From: CALHAX01 sp038523655
GTDB lineage: Bacteria > Pseudomonadota > Alphaproteobacteria > Rhizobiales > CALHAX01
DNA length: 30,074 nt
Direction of reading: 5' to 3'
Assembly: GCA_038523655.1 (NCBI GenBank)
Contig: JBCBJG010000006.1
Coordinates: forward strand, 1 to 30,074
Below, piece by piece: positions 15,527 through 24,162 of this stretch. The position numbers and the translations under genes are program-made. Position 1 is the stretch's first letter. Each line of letters starts with the position of its first letter. The notes beneath the pieces were generated by a model, which saw only the letters and a list, made by a program, of their open reading frames with translations, was not told where the DNA came from and ran no database searches.

Positions 15527-16392
15527 CGCGCCGCGCTTGGAAATACTGCCGCAGACCGCGCCTGGTCGCCGGTGGTGTTGCCGCCTTGGCCGCTGTGATC
15601 GTGACGGCTTGTGCGACCTTCGGTTCGCATGCGCAAGCGCGAGACGGCGTGCGCACGCCGGTCACGCCGCCGATGAAAAATCATCCACTGGACGAGGTCT
15701 GGTCGGGCAAGCGGTATGCGAGCGAGACAGCCCGGGCGCTTCATGATGCGCGGGAGGAAAATCCGGCGAATGGGGTCGTGGCGGACGGAACGCTGCTCTG
15801 GCGGCGCGTCGTTGGGTCAGCCGGTAAGTCCTGTGCTTCGTGCCACAACGACCCGGCCTTCTCGATGCGCAGCGCCGGGACGCGGTATCCGAAATATTTC
15901 TCCGGCTGGCAGCGCCCGATCACGCTCGAAGACCGGATTAACCGATGCCGCGATGTGCACATGCGTGCCGAGCGGTGGCCGCGCGGTGCGCGTTCGTTAA
16001 TCGCCATGACCACGTTCGTACGCTCCCAATCCAGGCGTCAGCCGGTGCGGCCCGCCTATGATGGCCGGATGCAGCCGTTTGTTGCGAGCGGTCGCAAGAG
16101 CTTCGTCCAACGCATCGGCTTGCTTGGGCTCTCATGTCAGAACTGCCACGGCAGCCTTGCGGGAAAGCGCCTCGGCGCGCAGACCCTCAGCCAGGGGCAG
16201 AGCAATGCGTTCCCGACCTACAAGCTGACGCTCGGCGCGGTCTCGTCGCTGCACCAGCAGTTTCAGCGGTGTAACATCCGCGTGGGGGCGGAGCCGCTGG
16301 AGCTCGGTGCGGATGCCTACGTCAACCTCGAAGCCTATCTGGCGTACCGCGGGGTGGGGTTGCCGGTTGAGACGCCGGGTGTGCGCGATTAG
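15523..16392 (+). CDS. soxA: Diheme cytochrome SoxA
   Basis: SoxA is the catalytic subunit of SoxXA (thiosulfate:SoxY conjugation) and works in the periplasm. This 289-residue protein has both heme sites, C104-A-S-C-H108 and C205-Q-N-C-H209, and the catalytic, persulfide-forming cysteine C250 in FQRCNIRVGAEPLELG. The family C-terminus YVNLEAYLAYRGVGLPVETPGVR is also present. The N-terminus is a signal with a basic start and a hydrophobic stretch. The sequence VTAC (27-30) fits a lipobox, so it may be a lipoprotein; AHA/QA-like cleavage near residue 38 is the alternative. The GTG start overlaps the soxX stop as GTGA, showing coupled translation. No soxY, soxZ, soxB or soxC gene is nearby. Confidence 0.93.
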   Translation: MTRRAWKYCRRPRLVAGGVAALAAVIVTACATFGSHAQARDGVRTPVTPPMKNHPLDEVWSGKRYASETARALHDAREENPANGVVADGTLLWRRVVGSAGKSCASCHNDPAFSMRSAGTRYPKYFSGWQRPITLEDRINRCRDVHMRAERWPRGARSLIAMTTFVRSQSRRQPVRPAYDGRMQPFVASGRKSFVQRIGLLGLSCQNCHGSLAGKRLGAQTLSQGQSNAFPTYKLTLGAVSSLHQQFQRCNIRVGAEPLELGADAYVNLEAYLAYRGVGLPVETPGVRD

Positions 16393-16468
16393 CTAGGGTG
16401 ATGGTGGCAGCGGTCGCGCCCGGAGCGCTTGGGCCGGTTGCACCCGCTGAAAATGGAGAGTGGCGATT

Positions 16469-17272
16469 TTGGCGGACGTATCGCTCTATCTTGTTATCGC
16501 GGCGGCGGGGCTGATCAGTTTTCTCTCCCCTTGCGTGCTGCCGCTGGTGCCGCCGTATCTCTGCTACCTCGGTGGCACGAGCATGGACCGGCTGGCGGCA
16601 CAGGAGGATGCGCTGCCACGTGACGTCTCGCGGCGCGTCATTATCTCGGCGCTGTTTTTCATCCTCGGGTTCACGACGGTGTTCGTGGCGCTCGGGGCCG
16701 GTGCTTCCCTCGCCGGGCAATTCATCCAGGAACACAAGATTCTACTCGGACAGATCGCCGGCGCGGTGATCATCCTGTTCGGGTTGCACTTCCTCGGCAT
16801 CCTTAAAATCGGGCTGTTCTACCGCGACACACGCTGGCAGGCGCAGGATGCGAACGCGGCGACCTCGTTCGGTGCGTATGTGATCGGGCTTGCCTTTGCG
16901 TTCGGTTGGACCCCGTGCATCGGGCCGGTGCTGGCCGTGGTCTTGTCGCTCGCGGCCAATGAGGCGAGCCTCAACACCGGCATCGGTATGCTGTTCGTCT
17001 ACTCGCTCGGGCTCGGGGTGCCTTTCCTGCTCGCAGCCGTCGCGATCCGTCCGTTCCTGTCGTTCATGAGCCGGTTTCGCCGCCATCTCGGCACCGTGGA
17101 GAAAATCATGGGCGCGCTGCTCGTTCTCACCGGCGTGCTCTTCATGACAGGCGCAATCAATGATTTCGGCAACTGGATGCTGGAGACGTTCCCGATCCTC
17201 AACGAGCTGGAAGGGCTGGTCGCCGGAGATGCGTTCCGCGAGCGGGTGCTGGAGCAGCGCGACGGGCTGTGA
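16469..17272 (+). CDS. CcdA/SoxV-type thiol:disulfide transporter
   Basis: This inner-membrane protein belongs to the DsbD/CcdA family, which carries electrons from cytoplasmic thioredoxin to the periplasm for cytochrome c maturation or, as SoxV, for Sox proteins. It has about 267 residues and six predicted membrane segments. Key cysteines are C22 in FLSPCVLPLVPPYLCYLGG and C150 in GWTPCIGPVL, the pair that forms the transmembrane redox relay. I choose TTG 16469 (MADVSLYLVIAAAGLISF) because GGAGAG ends eight bases upstream; GTG 16460 is too close to that site. The gene lies 76 bases after soxA on the same strand, and the neighbourhood argues for a role in soxXA cytochrome maturation or thiol recycling, although a general CcdA role is equally possible. 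Confidence 0.92.
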   Translation: MADVSLYLVIAAAGLISFLSPCVLPLVPPYLCYLGGTSMDRLAAQEDALPRDVSRRVIISALFFILGFTTVFVALGAGASLAGQFIQEHKILLGQIAGAVIILFGLHFLGILKIGLFYRDTRWQAQDANAATSFGAYVIGLAFAFGWTPCIGPVLAVVLSLAANEASLNTGIGMLFVYSLGLGVPFLLAAVAIRPFLSFMSRFRRHLGTVEKIMGALLVLTGVLFMTGAINDFGNWMLETFPILNELEGLVAGDAFRERVLEQRDGL

Positions 17273-17359
17273 GCCGGCTACCGTTTCCGCTCGCATGGTT
17301 GTTTGGCGTGGCGGGGCGGGATAAGCGGCGGCGACCGTTCGCAATAATCGTCATTCGCC

Positions 17360-18148
17360 ATGAACATTGCTCTCTCCATCGCCGGCTCCGACCCCTCAGG
17401 TGGCGCCGGAATCCAAGCCGATCTCAAGACGTTTGCGGCGCATGAGGTCTACGGCGCGGCTGTCCTGACAGCGCTCACTGCGCAGAACACGCAGGGCGTG
17501 CAGGGGGTGCATCCGATCCCGCCGGTGTTCATTGCCGCGCAGATCGAGAGCGTGATGAGCGATCTTGCGGTCGGCGCCGTGAAGACCGGCATGCTCGCGA
17601 CGCGCGATGTGATCGAAGTCGTCTCTGCAGCGCTCGCATCGCGTGACCGCCAGGGCGTCGTGGTCGACCCGGTCATGGTGGCGACAAGTGGTGATCGACT
17701 TCTGGAGGCTGAGGCCGAAGACGCCGTTCGCGCCATGATGCTGCCGCTCGCGCACATCGTGACGCCCAACCTACCGGAAGCTGCTCGTCTGCTGGAGACG
17801 GAGGAGGCGACAACGCTCGACGAGATGGAAGCTCAGGCCCGTGCGATCCACGCGCTTGGGCCACGGGCGGTGCTCGTGAAGGGAGGGCATAGCGTTGCAG
17901 GCGAGGCCGCGACGGATGTGCTTTTCGACGGTGATGCTTGTCATCACTTCTCCGCGACGTGGATCGATACACAAAACACGCACGGCACGGGGTGCACGCT
18001 TTCCGCCGCGGTCGCTGCGCGGCTCGCAACCGGCGCGGATCTCCCGGCGGCGGTGCGTGGAGCCAAGGACTACGTGCATCGTGCCATCGAGCGCGGGCGA
18101 ACGGCCAAGATCGGCACCGGGCGCGGCCCGCTCGTTCACCATGGCTGA
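17360..18148 (+). CDS. thiD: Hydroxymethylpyrimidine/phosphomethylpyrimidine kinase ThiD
   Basis: ThiD phosphorylates 4-amino-5-hydroxymethyl-2-methylpyrimidine twice to give the pyrophosphate used in thiamine synthesis. This 262-residue ribokinase-fold protein has ALSIAGSDPSGGAGIQADLKTF split as the family N-terminal signature (4-25), VVDPVMVATSGDRLL (101-115), and the anion-hole loop NTHGTGCTLS with C212. The start is ATG 17360, without a visible ribosome site. It lies 87 bases after the CcdA gene on the same strand. No TPP riboswitch is visible in that gap, so it may be read from the upstream transcript or a weak local promoter. Confidence 0.95.
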   Translation: MNIALSIAGSDPSGGAGIQADLKTFAAHEVYGAAVLTALTAQNTQGVQGVHPIPPVFIAAQIESVMSDLAVGAVKTGMLATRDVIEVVSAALASRDRQGVVVDPVMVATSGDRLLEAEAEDAVRAMMLPLAHIVTPNLPEAARLLETEEATTLDEMEAQARAIHALGPRAVLVKGGHSVAGEAATDVLFDGDACHHFSATWIDTQNTHGTGCTLSAAVAARLATGADLPAAVRGAKDYVHRAIERGRTAKIGTGRGPLVHHG

Positions 18149-18212
18149 GCCGACTTGCGGCGTTGCGAGCGTCGCCGCTTGTGCCGTGGGGCGAGCCTGC
18201 TAGAGACGGAGC

Positions 18213-20540
18213 ATGCGCTCGATTGGATTCGGTCTCGAACGTCTCGGCCGGCTGGCCATCCTGGCGCCGAAGCTCACCGCTATCGCGCTCATTCTCGCGA
18301 CCGCCATTTGCGGTTACGGCCTGACCCGGCTCAATTCTGTCGACACGCTGAGCGAACTGTTCCGCGCCTCCAATGTCGAGTTCCAGAACTACGACGAGAT
18401 GAGCCGGAATTTTCCGGCAAGCGAGTTCGACGTCCTCATCATCGTCGAAGGCGACGATCTGCTTTCCCCGGCGCGGCTTGAAGAGCTGCGGCTGCTGCAT
18501 TTCGATCTCGAGCTTACCGACGCTGCCGCGGGCGTGATCTCGCTCTTTTCGGTCCGCGATACACCCGACGCGACCGGCTTTGTGCCGCCGCTCATTCCCG
18601 ACGTGCTCGCAGCCGGCCCGGCGCACGAGGCGTTGAAGAAGAAAATTCTCGCAAACCCGCTGATCGAGGGAAAGCTCGTCGCCTCCGGGCCGAGCGGTGA
18701 TCTCGTGCTGCTCGTCGTCAGCCTCAACCGTGAGGGGTTCGAGAGCCGGGGGCTCACGCGATCGGTCGGCGAGATCCGCACGCTGATCGACGATGTCCTC
18801 GGCGCTGCGCCCGTGCGCGTGCAACTCGCCGGCGCGCCGGTGATGCAGCTCGAAATCCGGGATGCGATCGCGCGTGATCGGATTATCTACAACGTCTCCG
18901 GCTTTGCGCTCGGCATCCTGCTCTGCCTCATCCTGTTCCGCCGCGCCGGGCTCGTGCTCATCGTCGCGCTCTGCCCGGCGCTCGCGACCATCTGGACGAT
19001 GGGGCTGCTCGGACTACTCGGCTTCAAGCTGAACTCGTTCACCAACGTGCTGCCCGCGCTGGTCATGGTGATCGCCTTCTCCGACGCCATGCACATGATC
19101 TTCGCGGTGCGCCGCGGACTGCGTGACGGTGCTGACAAGCGCACGGCGGTGCGCGAGGCCGTCGACGAGGTTGGTCCGGCCTGTGCGCTCACCTCGATCT
19201 CGACCTCGATCGCGATGGCGACGCTCACGCTAACCGACAGCGCGCTGATCGCCACGTTCGGTGCGGCGGGTGCGGTCGCGACATTGCTGGCGTTCCTCGC
19301 GGTGATTTTGGTCGTGCCGGCCGGCAGCCTGCTGCTGATTGGGGACGAGGAGCGGTTCCGGGCTGACGAGGTGTCCCGCGGGCGAGGCATCGCGGCTCTG
19401 CAAGGCGCGTGCGGGTGGTTCGCGCAGTGGCTCGATGGGCGGTATCGCGCGGTCTTCGCACTCGGACTGACGCTGTTTGCGCTCTGCATTGCGGCGCACA
19501 GCCAGCTCGTGCCGAACTACCGGCTGAGTGATCAGGTGCCGGACAACAAGGAGTCTGTCGCGGCATCCGAACGGCTCGATGCGAAGCTGACAGGGGCCCA
19601 TCCGATCCACGTGATGCTGCGTTGGAAAGAAGGGGCGACAGTGCGCGATGCGCGCATGCTCGACGTGATCTCGGACGTCCACAAGGTGCTCGCGGACCAT
19701 CCGCGCATCGGCAACGTCTGGTCGGTCCATACGCTGCGAACCTGGCTTGCGGAGATCGGCGTGACCGAGGTCGCTGAGATCGGTCGATACATCGACCTGC
19801 TGCCCGATAATCTCGTCTCACGCTTTCTGAACGAAGAGACCCGGCGCACGCTCGTGACAGGACGCGTGCCGAACCTTGAGGCGGCGGATGCGGTGCCGGT
19901 GATGCGAAGTCTTGAGGAGGTGCTTGCCGCCGTTGAAGCGCGGCATCCGGATATTCGCATGAGCGTGACGGGGCTGACTGCTGTGGCGGCCTATCAAAGC
20001 TCGAACATGATCGCGCAGCTCAACCGAGGGCTCATGCTCGCAGTGGTCATCGTCATTTGCGTGATGGCGCTTGCGTTTCGCTCGTTCTGGGTGCTCGGCG
20101 TGAGCATCCTGCCAAATCTGCTGCCGCTCGTTGCTGCCGGGACGATGCTCTGGTTTCTCGGCGATGGCCTCGGCTACGCGAGTGTAATCGCGCTGACCGT
20201 CGCGTTCGGGCTCGCGGTGGATGATTGCATTCACTTCCTTTCGCGATACCGACTGGAGCTTGCACAAACGGCCGGTGCGGTCCGGCCGGCTCTGCAGGCA
20301 ACACTCGCGCACATTGGTCCGGTGCTGATCCTGACAACGGCCGTGCTCATGGCGGGGCTCGCCGTCACCGCGCTGAGCGATTTGCCGGCGATGCGGTTGT
20401 TTGGCTCGCTCGTGCTGGTGACGTTGTTCGCTGCGCTCCTCGCCGATCTGATCATCCTGCCAGCCGTCATCGCGATGCTTGATCGGATCTCCGGCAGGTC
20501 CAGTCGAGTGCCTGCGCCGCCTGCGTCTGCCGCAGAGTAG
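18213..20540 (+). CDS. RND/MMPL-family transporter
   Basis: This is a 775-residue inner-membrane protein with the duplicated RND layout: a first helix (about 17-36), a large periplasmic domain, a bundle of helices from about 225, then the same pattern again. The proton-relay acids are D291 (VIAFSDAMHMIF) in the first half and D670/D671 (GLAVDDCIHFLSRYR) in the second. It is shorter than multidrug AcrB-type pumps and resembles the MMPL/HpnN-like group that moves lipids or hydrophobic compounds. No membrane-fusion protein is adjacent. Instead the next gene encodes a FadL-type outer-membrane protein, a pairing that suggests transport of a hydrophobic substrate through the envelope. The start ATG 18213 is preceded closely by GGAG. 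The substrate is unknown. Confidence 0.9.
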   Translation: MRSIGFGLERLGRLAILAPKLTAIALILATAICGYGLTRLNSVDTLSELFRASNVEFQNYDEMSRNFPASEFDVLIIVEGDDLLSPARLEELRLLHFDLELTDAAAGVISLFSVRDTPDATGFVPPLIPDVLAAGPAHEALKKKILANPLIEGKLVASGPSGDLVLLVVSLNREGFESRGLTRSVGEIRTLIDDVLGAAPVRVQLAGAPVMQLEIRDAIARDRIIYNVSGFALGILLCLILFRRAGLVLIVALCPALATIWTMGLLGLLGFKLNSFTNVLPALVMVIAFSDAMHMIFAVRRGLRDGADKRTAVREAVDEVGPACALTSISTSIAMATLTLTDSALIATFGAAGAVATLLAFLAVILVVPAGSLLLIGDEERFRADEVSRGRGIAALQGACGWFAQWLDGRYRAVFALGLTLFALCIAAHSQLVPNYRLSDQVPDNKESVAASERLDAKLTGAHPIHVMLRWKEGATVRDARMLDVISDVHKVLADHPRIGNVWSVHTLRTWLAEIGVTEVAEIGRYIDLLPDNLVSRFLNEETRRTLVTGRVPNLEAADAVPVMRSLEEVLAAVEARHPDIRMSVTGLTAVAAYQSSNMIAQLNRGLMLAVVIVICVMALAFRSFWVLGVSILPNLLPLVAAGTMLWFLGDGLGYASVIALTVAFGLAVDDCIHFLSRYRLELAQTAGAVRPALQATLAHIGPVLILTTAVLMAGLAVTALSDLPAMRLFGSLVLVTLFAALLADLIILPAVIAMLDRISGRSSRVPAPPASAAE

Positions 20541-20549
20541 CCGCTCGGC

Positions 20550-20579
20550 CACGATTTTTGCGGCTCGCGAAAATTCGTG
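20550..20579. other. Imperfect 30-bp inverted repeat between the RND and FadL-type genes
   Basis: CACGATTTTTGCG (20550-20562) mirrors CGCGAAAATTCGTG (20566-20579) with one mismatch, one bulge and a three-base centre. The arms are AT-rich inside and no U-tract follows, so a DNA-binding operator for the FadL-type gene is as likely as a terminator. Confidence 0.45.
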
Positions 20580-20648
20580 CATGCGCCAGCGGCGGCGGGT
20601 TTGCCTCCACTCATGATGCGCGGCTAGCTAGTTCCAACTGGGTGCAAG

Positions 20649-21968
20649 TTGCGTGGCGTGGTCGGTGTGTTGAGGCGTTTGGGTCTGGCAGCGGTATTGG
20701 CGGCGTTGAGCTGCAGCGTCAGCGCGAGCGCGTTTGCTGGCGGCTATGCTTTGCGCGAGCAGTCGACCACCTCACAAGGTGCGGCGTTCGCGGGAAGTGC
20801 GGCCGGTGGCAGTCTTTCCTCGATGTTCTGGAACCCGGCAGCGCTCGGTGCCATCGACGGGACGGTTAGCGAAAGTCATGCAGCCGGTTTCTTCGGGCGT
20901 ACGAATCTCGCCGCCGACGGGGGTACGCTGAACGCAGCCGCAGCGGTGACCAACGCCAGCCCTTTCAGCGGCGATATCGCGGACGAAGCGCTGATCACAT
21001 CGAGCTACTACGGCCATCGCCTGAGCGAACGCTGGTGGCTCGGCCTGAGCATCAACGCGCCGTTCGGACTGGTCACGGAGCCGGCTAATCAGTCGTGGCA
21101 AGGCGCGCCGATTGCCCGCAAGTCGGAGATTTTTACGCTCAACGCGGCGCCGACCGCGGCGGTCGAATTAATGCCGGGGGTCGTGCTCGGCGCGGGGCTT
21201 CAGGTCCAATACCTTTCCGCCGAGCTGTCGTTCGCGACGGCGCCGACGGCTGGCGCACCGAGCGCGATCTACAAGGGCGACGACATCGCGATCGGCGGCA
21301 CGCTCGGGATCTATCTGACGCCATCGCCCACGACGCAGATCGGCATCGGCTACCGCTCGGAAATCCGCCATACGCTCGACGGTGATCTTGGTCTCGTCGG
21401 TGGCTCCGCGTTTCCGGAAAACGACGTAGCGCTCACAACGCCGGACACTGTGACAGTGAGTGTGCGCCACGCGTTGTCGCCGCGCCTGCGCGTGATGGGC
21501 ACGTTCGAGTGGACCAACTGGTCGGACTTCGACGCGGTCACGCTCACGGATCTTACCGGGATCGGCCTCGCACCCGGCGCCACGGCAACCATCGATGCCG
21601 GCTGGGACGATGCGTGGTTCGCCTCCGTCGGGGCGGAATATGACGTGTCCGATGCGCTGACGGTTCGTGGTGGGGTCGGCTTCGAGCGCTCGCCGATCCG
21701 TAACGCAGAGCAGCGGCTGACCTCCGTTCCGGACGCAGATCGGATCTGGCTCAGCGCGGGCGCGAGTTATGCAGCAACGCGCTACGCGACCATCGATGTC
21801 GCCTACACCCGTGTGCTGGTCGACGATGCGCGCTTTTCGCGGTCGACGGCAACCGATCCGAGCGCGACGCTCGAAGGCTCGGTCGAGACCAACGTGGATA
21901 TATTCTCTTTGAGTGTGCGCCAAAAGCTGAACCGCGATCACCCCGTCTTCGGTGGTCTCTTCCGCTGA
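20649..21968 (+). CDS. FadL/OmpP1/TodX-family outer-membrane channel
   Basis: This is a beta-barrel outer-membrane protein of the family that lets long-chain fatty acids and other hydrophobic molecules in. An N-terminal signal (VLRRLGLAAVLAALSCSVSASAFA) precedes mature GGYALREQSTTSQGAAFAG, the typical FadL hatch start, followed by SSMFWNPAALG. The rest alternates as short amphipathic strands and ends in VRQKLNRDHPVFGGLFR, with the terminal Phe-x pattern of outer-membrane proteins somewhat altered. At 439 residues the length is normal. The only available starts are TTG 20649, GTG 20658 or GTG 20667; a weak GGGTG site precedes the TTG. It follows the RND-type gene by 108 bases containing an inverted repeat and probably works with it. 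Confidence 0.92.
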   Translation: MRGVVGVLRRLGLAAVLAALSCSVSASAFAGGYALREQSTTSQGAAFAGSAAGGSLSSMFWNPAALGAIDGTVSESHAAGFFGRTNLAADGGTLNAAAAVTNASPFSGDIADEALITSSYYGHRLSERWWLGLSINAPFGLVTEPANQSWQGAPIARKSEIFTLNAAPTAAVELMPGVVLGAGLQVQYLSAELSFATAPTAGAPSAIYKGDDIAIGGTLGIYLTPSPTTQIGIGYRSEIRHTLDGDLGLVGGSAFPENDVALTTPDTVTVSVRHALSPRLRVMGTFEWTNWSDFDAVTLTDLTGIGLAPGATATIDAGWDDAWFASVGAEYDVSDALTVRGGVGFERSPIRNAEQRLTSVPDADRIWLSAGASYAATRYATIDVAYTRVLVDDARFSRSTATDPSATLEGSVETNVDIFSLSVRQKLNRDHPVFGGLFR

Positions 21969-22050
21969 TCGGGCGAGCTGCGTGACGGTTCGCGCGCTGG
22001 CGCCCTGATGGCGCTCGGGCGATGAAGCCAGACGAGCTGCGGGGTCGGCT

Positions 22051-23109
22051 GTGCCTCAACCAACTGCATCGCGCACCATTGTTCTTGCGACGGACGCCTG
22101 GCTTCCGCAGGTCAACGGCGTCGTGCGGACCTACCAGCGGTTGGTCGACGAGCTCGCAGCACGTGATGTGCGCCTCGACGTCATCGCGCCCGACCAATTC
22201 CGCAATTTCCCTGCGCCGACCTATCCAGAAATCCGCCTGGCCATTGCCTCAGCCAGCAGCTTGGCGCAGCGGATCGAAGCCGCCGACGCCGATGCCGTGC
22301 ACATCGCAACGGAGGGGCCGATCGGCTGGGCGGCGCGGCGCGCCTGCCGTCGGATGGGGCGCGTTTTCACGACCTCGTACCACACGCGCTTTCCCGAATA
22401 TCTACGCGCGCGGTTTCCGATCCCGACCGGGCTGAGCTACGCGGCGCTGCGTCGGTTTCACAATGCGGGCGCAGGCATGCTGGTTGCGACAGCGAGCCTG
22501 CAGCGCGAATTGCGCGATCGGGGGTTCGCTACCGTCACGCCGTGGACGCGCGGGGTCGACACGGAGGTTTTCCGGCCGAGCGATGCGCGCATTTTCGGTC
22601 ATGGGTCGGTGCTGCTCTATGTCGGTCGCGTAGCGGTGGAGAAAAACCTGGAGGCATTCCTCGCGCTCGAGACCTCGGGTCGCAAAGTGGTGGTCGGCGA
22701 TGGACCAGCGCGCCTCGACCTTTCAGCCCGGTTTCCGCAAGCGCAGTTCACCGGCAAGCTCGAGGGGGCTGAGTTGGCCAAGGCCTACGCGTCGGCGGAT
22801 GTTTTCGTCTTTCCGAGCCTCACGGACACCTTCGGCATTGTGATGCTCGAAGCCATGGCCTGCGGCACGCCCGTCGCGGCCTATCCCGTGACCGGGCCGA
22901 TCGACGTCGTCGAGGAAGGTGTCAACGGCGCACTGGACGATGATCTCGGTCGGGCTGTCTCGCGCGCTTTGGCGCTGGACCGGTCGGCCGTTCGTGAAGC
23001 CGCGCGGTCATTTTCGTGGTCAGCCTGTGCAGAGCAGTTCATCGCGACTGTTGCGGCCGCTAACGGCCGGGACGACGCGGACCCACACCGGCCCGGCGCA
23101 TCACGCTGA
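22051..23109 (+). CDS. GT4-family glycosyltransferase
   Basis: This is a 352-residue glycosyltransferase of the GT-B fold. The N-terminal half has IVLATDAWLPQVNGVVRTYQ (split at the glycine turn) and FTTSYHTRFPEYLRAR. The C-terminal donor-binding half has LLYVGRVAVEKNLEAFL, VVVGDGPARLDL and the GT4 acidic motif in DTFGIVMLEAMACGTPVAAY. This set is typical of enzymes that glycosylate diacylglycerol or sugar lipids (SqdX and mannosyltransferase-like), but the donor and acceptor are not readable. The start is GTG 22051. The C-terminal ANGRDDADPHRPGASR looks like a disordered tail. It follows the FadL-type gene by 82 bases and precedes a dehydratase gene by 38 bases, so co-transcription is likely but a shared pathway is not shown. 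Confidence 0.9.
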   Translation: MPQPTASRTIVLATDAWLPQVNGVVRTYQRLVDELAARDVRLDVIAPDQFRNFPAPTYPEIRLAIASASSLAQRIEAADADAVHIATEGPIGWAARRACRRMGRVFTTSYHTRFPEYLRARFPIPTGLSYAALRRFHNAGAGMLVATASLQRELRDRGFATVTPWTRGVDTEVFRPSDARIFGHGSVLLYVGRVAVEKNLEAFLALETSGRKVVVGDGPARLDLSARFPQAQFTGKLEGAELAKAYASADVFVFPSLTDTFGIVMLEAMACGTPVAAYPVTGPIDVVEEGVNGALDDDLGRAVSRALALDRSAVREAARSFSWSACAEQFIATVAAANGRDDADPHRPGASR

Positions 23110-23147
23110 TGATTGCCGTCGTCGGTGAGGCATGAAATATCAGGCGC

Positions 23148-24158
23148 ATGTCTGACATGCCCCACAGCAGCCGCCCGGATTTCGACGATGTCGTGCGGGC
23201 TGGTGAGCAGATCGCGGCGCACGTCGTATGCACGCCGCTGCTGCGCTCGGATCGGCTGGACGCGGCGACCGGGGCGAGTGTCTTTCTGAAGGCGGAAAAC
23301 CTGCAACGGATGGGTGCCTTCAAGTTCCGTGGTGCCTACAACGCGGTTAGTCGCCTCACCGCGGAGGAGAAAGCAGGCGGCGTGCTCGCCTCATCCTCGG
23401 GCAACCATGCGCAGGGGATCGCGGAGGCCGCCCGGCTTGTGGGGGCGGATGCGACCATCGTCATGCCGAGCGATGCGCCGAAGGTGAAGGTCGCCGGCGT
23501 GCGACGCGCCGGCGCGTCAATCCGCTTTTACGATCGCAATACGCAGGACCGGGAGCAGGTCGCGTCGGCGCTGCGCGAAGAGATTGGCGGCACGTTCGTC
23601 CACCCGTTCGACCATCCGCATATCATCGCGGGGCAGGGTACCGCCGGCGATGAAGCGATGCGCCAGATGGCGGATGCCGGTCAGCAGGTGGACGTGGTCG
23701 TTGTGCCCTGCGGCGGCGGTGGGCTGACGGCAGGCGTTGCGCTCGCGGTGCATGCGCATTTTCCCTCCGCGGAGATATATGCGGTCGAGCCAGCAGGCTA
23801 TGATGATACCGCGCGCTCGTTTCGCGCCGGTGAGCGGATGCGGAACGCGAAAACCTCCGGATCGATTTGCGATTCGCTGCTGTCGCCGAGCCCGGGCGAA
23901 ATCACGTTCGCGATCAACGCGCAGCATCTGAACGATGTGGTCACGGTGACGGACGACGAGGTCCGCTCTGCCGTCGCATTCCTGTTCGATGCGCTGAAGA
24001 CGGTCGTAGAGCCGGGCGGTGCGGCAGCGCTGGCGGCGGTGCTTTTCGGTCGCGTCGCGAGCGAGGGGAAAAACGTCGTCGTTCTGCTATCGGGCGGAAA
24101 TGTTGATCCGGATGTGTTCGCGGACATCGTCGCCCGCCCGCACGGCATCGACGCCTAG
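23148..24158 (+). CDS. PLP-dependent threonine/serine dehydratase
   Basis: This fold-type II PLP enzyme of 336 residues would deaminate L-threonine or L-serine to the 2-keto acid and ammonia. The Schiff-base lysine is K59 in MGAFKFRGAYNA. The substrate loop is SSGNHAQG (83-90), and the phosphate loop is CGGGGLTAG at about residues 185-193. There is no C-terminal ACT regulatory domain, so it belongs to the short catabolic group, which also contains threo-3-hydroxyaspartate dehydratases and serine racemases; these cannot be told apart here. The start ATG 23148 has a weak site, CAGGCGC. The next gene starts four bases after the stop, which indicates an operon with the MFS transporter. Confidence 0.92.
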   Translation: MSDMPHSSRPDFDDVVRAGEQIAAHVVCTPLLRSDRLDAATGASVFLKAENLQRMGAFKFRGAYNAVSRLTAEEKAGGVLASSSGNHAQGIAEAARLVGADATIVMPSDAPKVKVAGVRRAGASIRFYDRNTQDREQVASALREEIGGTFVHPFDHPHIIAGQGTAGDEAMRQMADAGQQVDVVVVPCGGGGLTAGVALAVHAHFPSAEIYAVEPAGYDDTARSFRAGERMRNAKTSGSICDSLLSPSPGEITFAINAQHLNDVVTVTDDEVRSAVAFLFDALKTVVEPGGAAALAAVLFGRVASEGKNVVVLLSGGNVDPDVFADIVARPHGIDA

Positions 24159-24162
24159 GCTC

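Noticed and set aside
17273..17359. TPP riboswitch before thiD
   Set aside because: The 87-base gap is too short and lacks the conserved CUGAGA and thi-box sequences.
17673..18824. Long antisense frame across thiD and the RND-type gene
   Set aside because: It shows no recognisable motifs, spans two well-supported genes and has a shadow-frame composition.
19818..20582. Antisense frame over the end of the RND-type gene
   Set aside because: It is rich in Arg, His and Gln without domain motifs, as expected opposite a membrane-protein gene.
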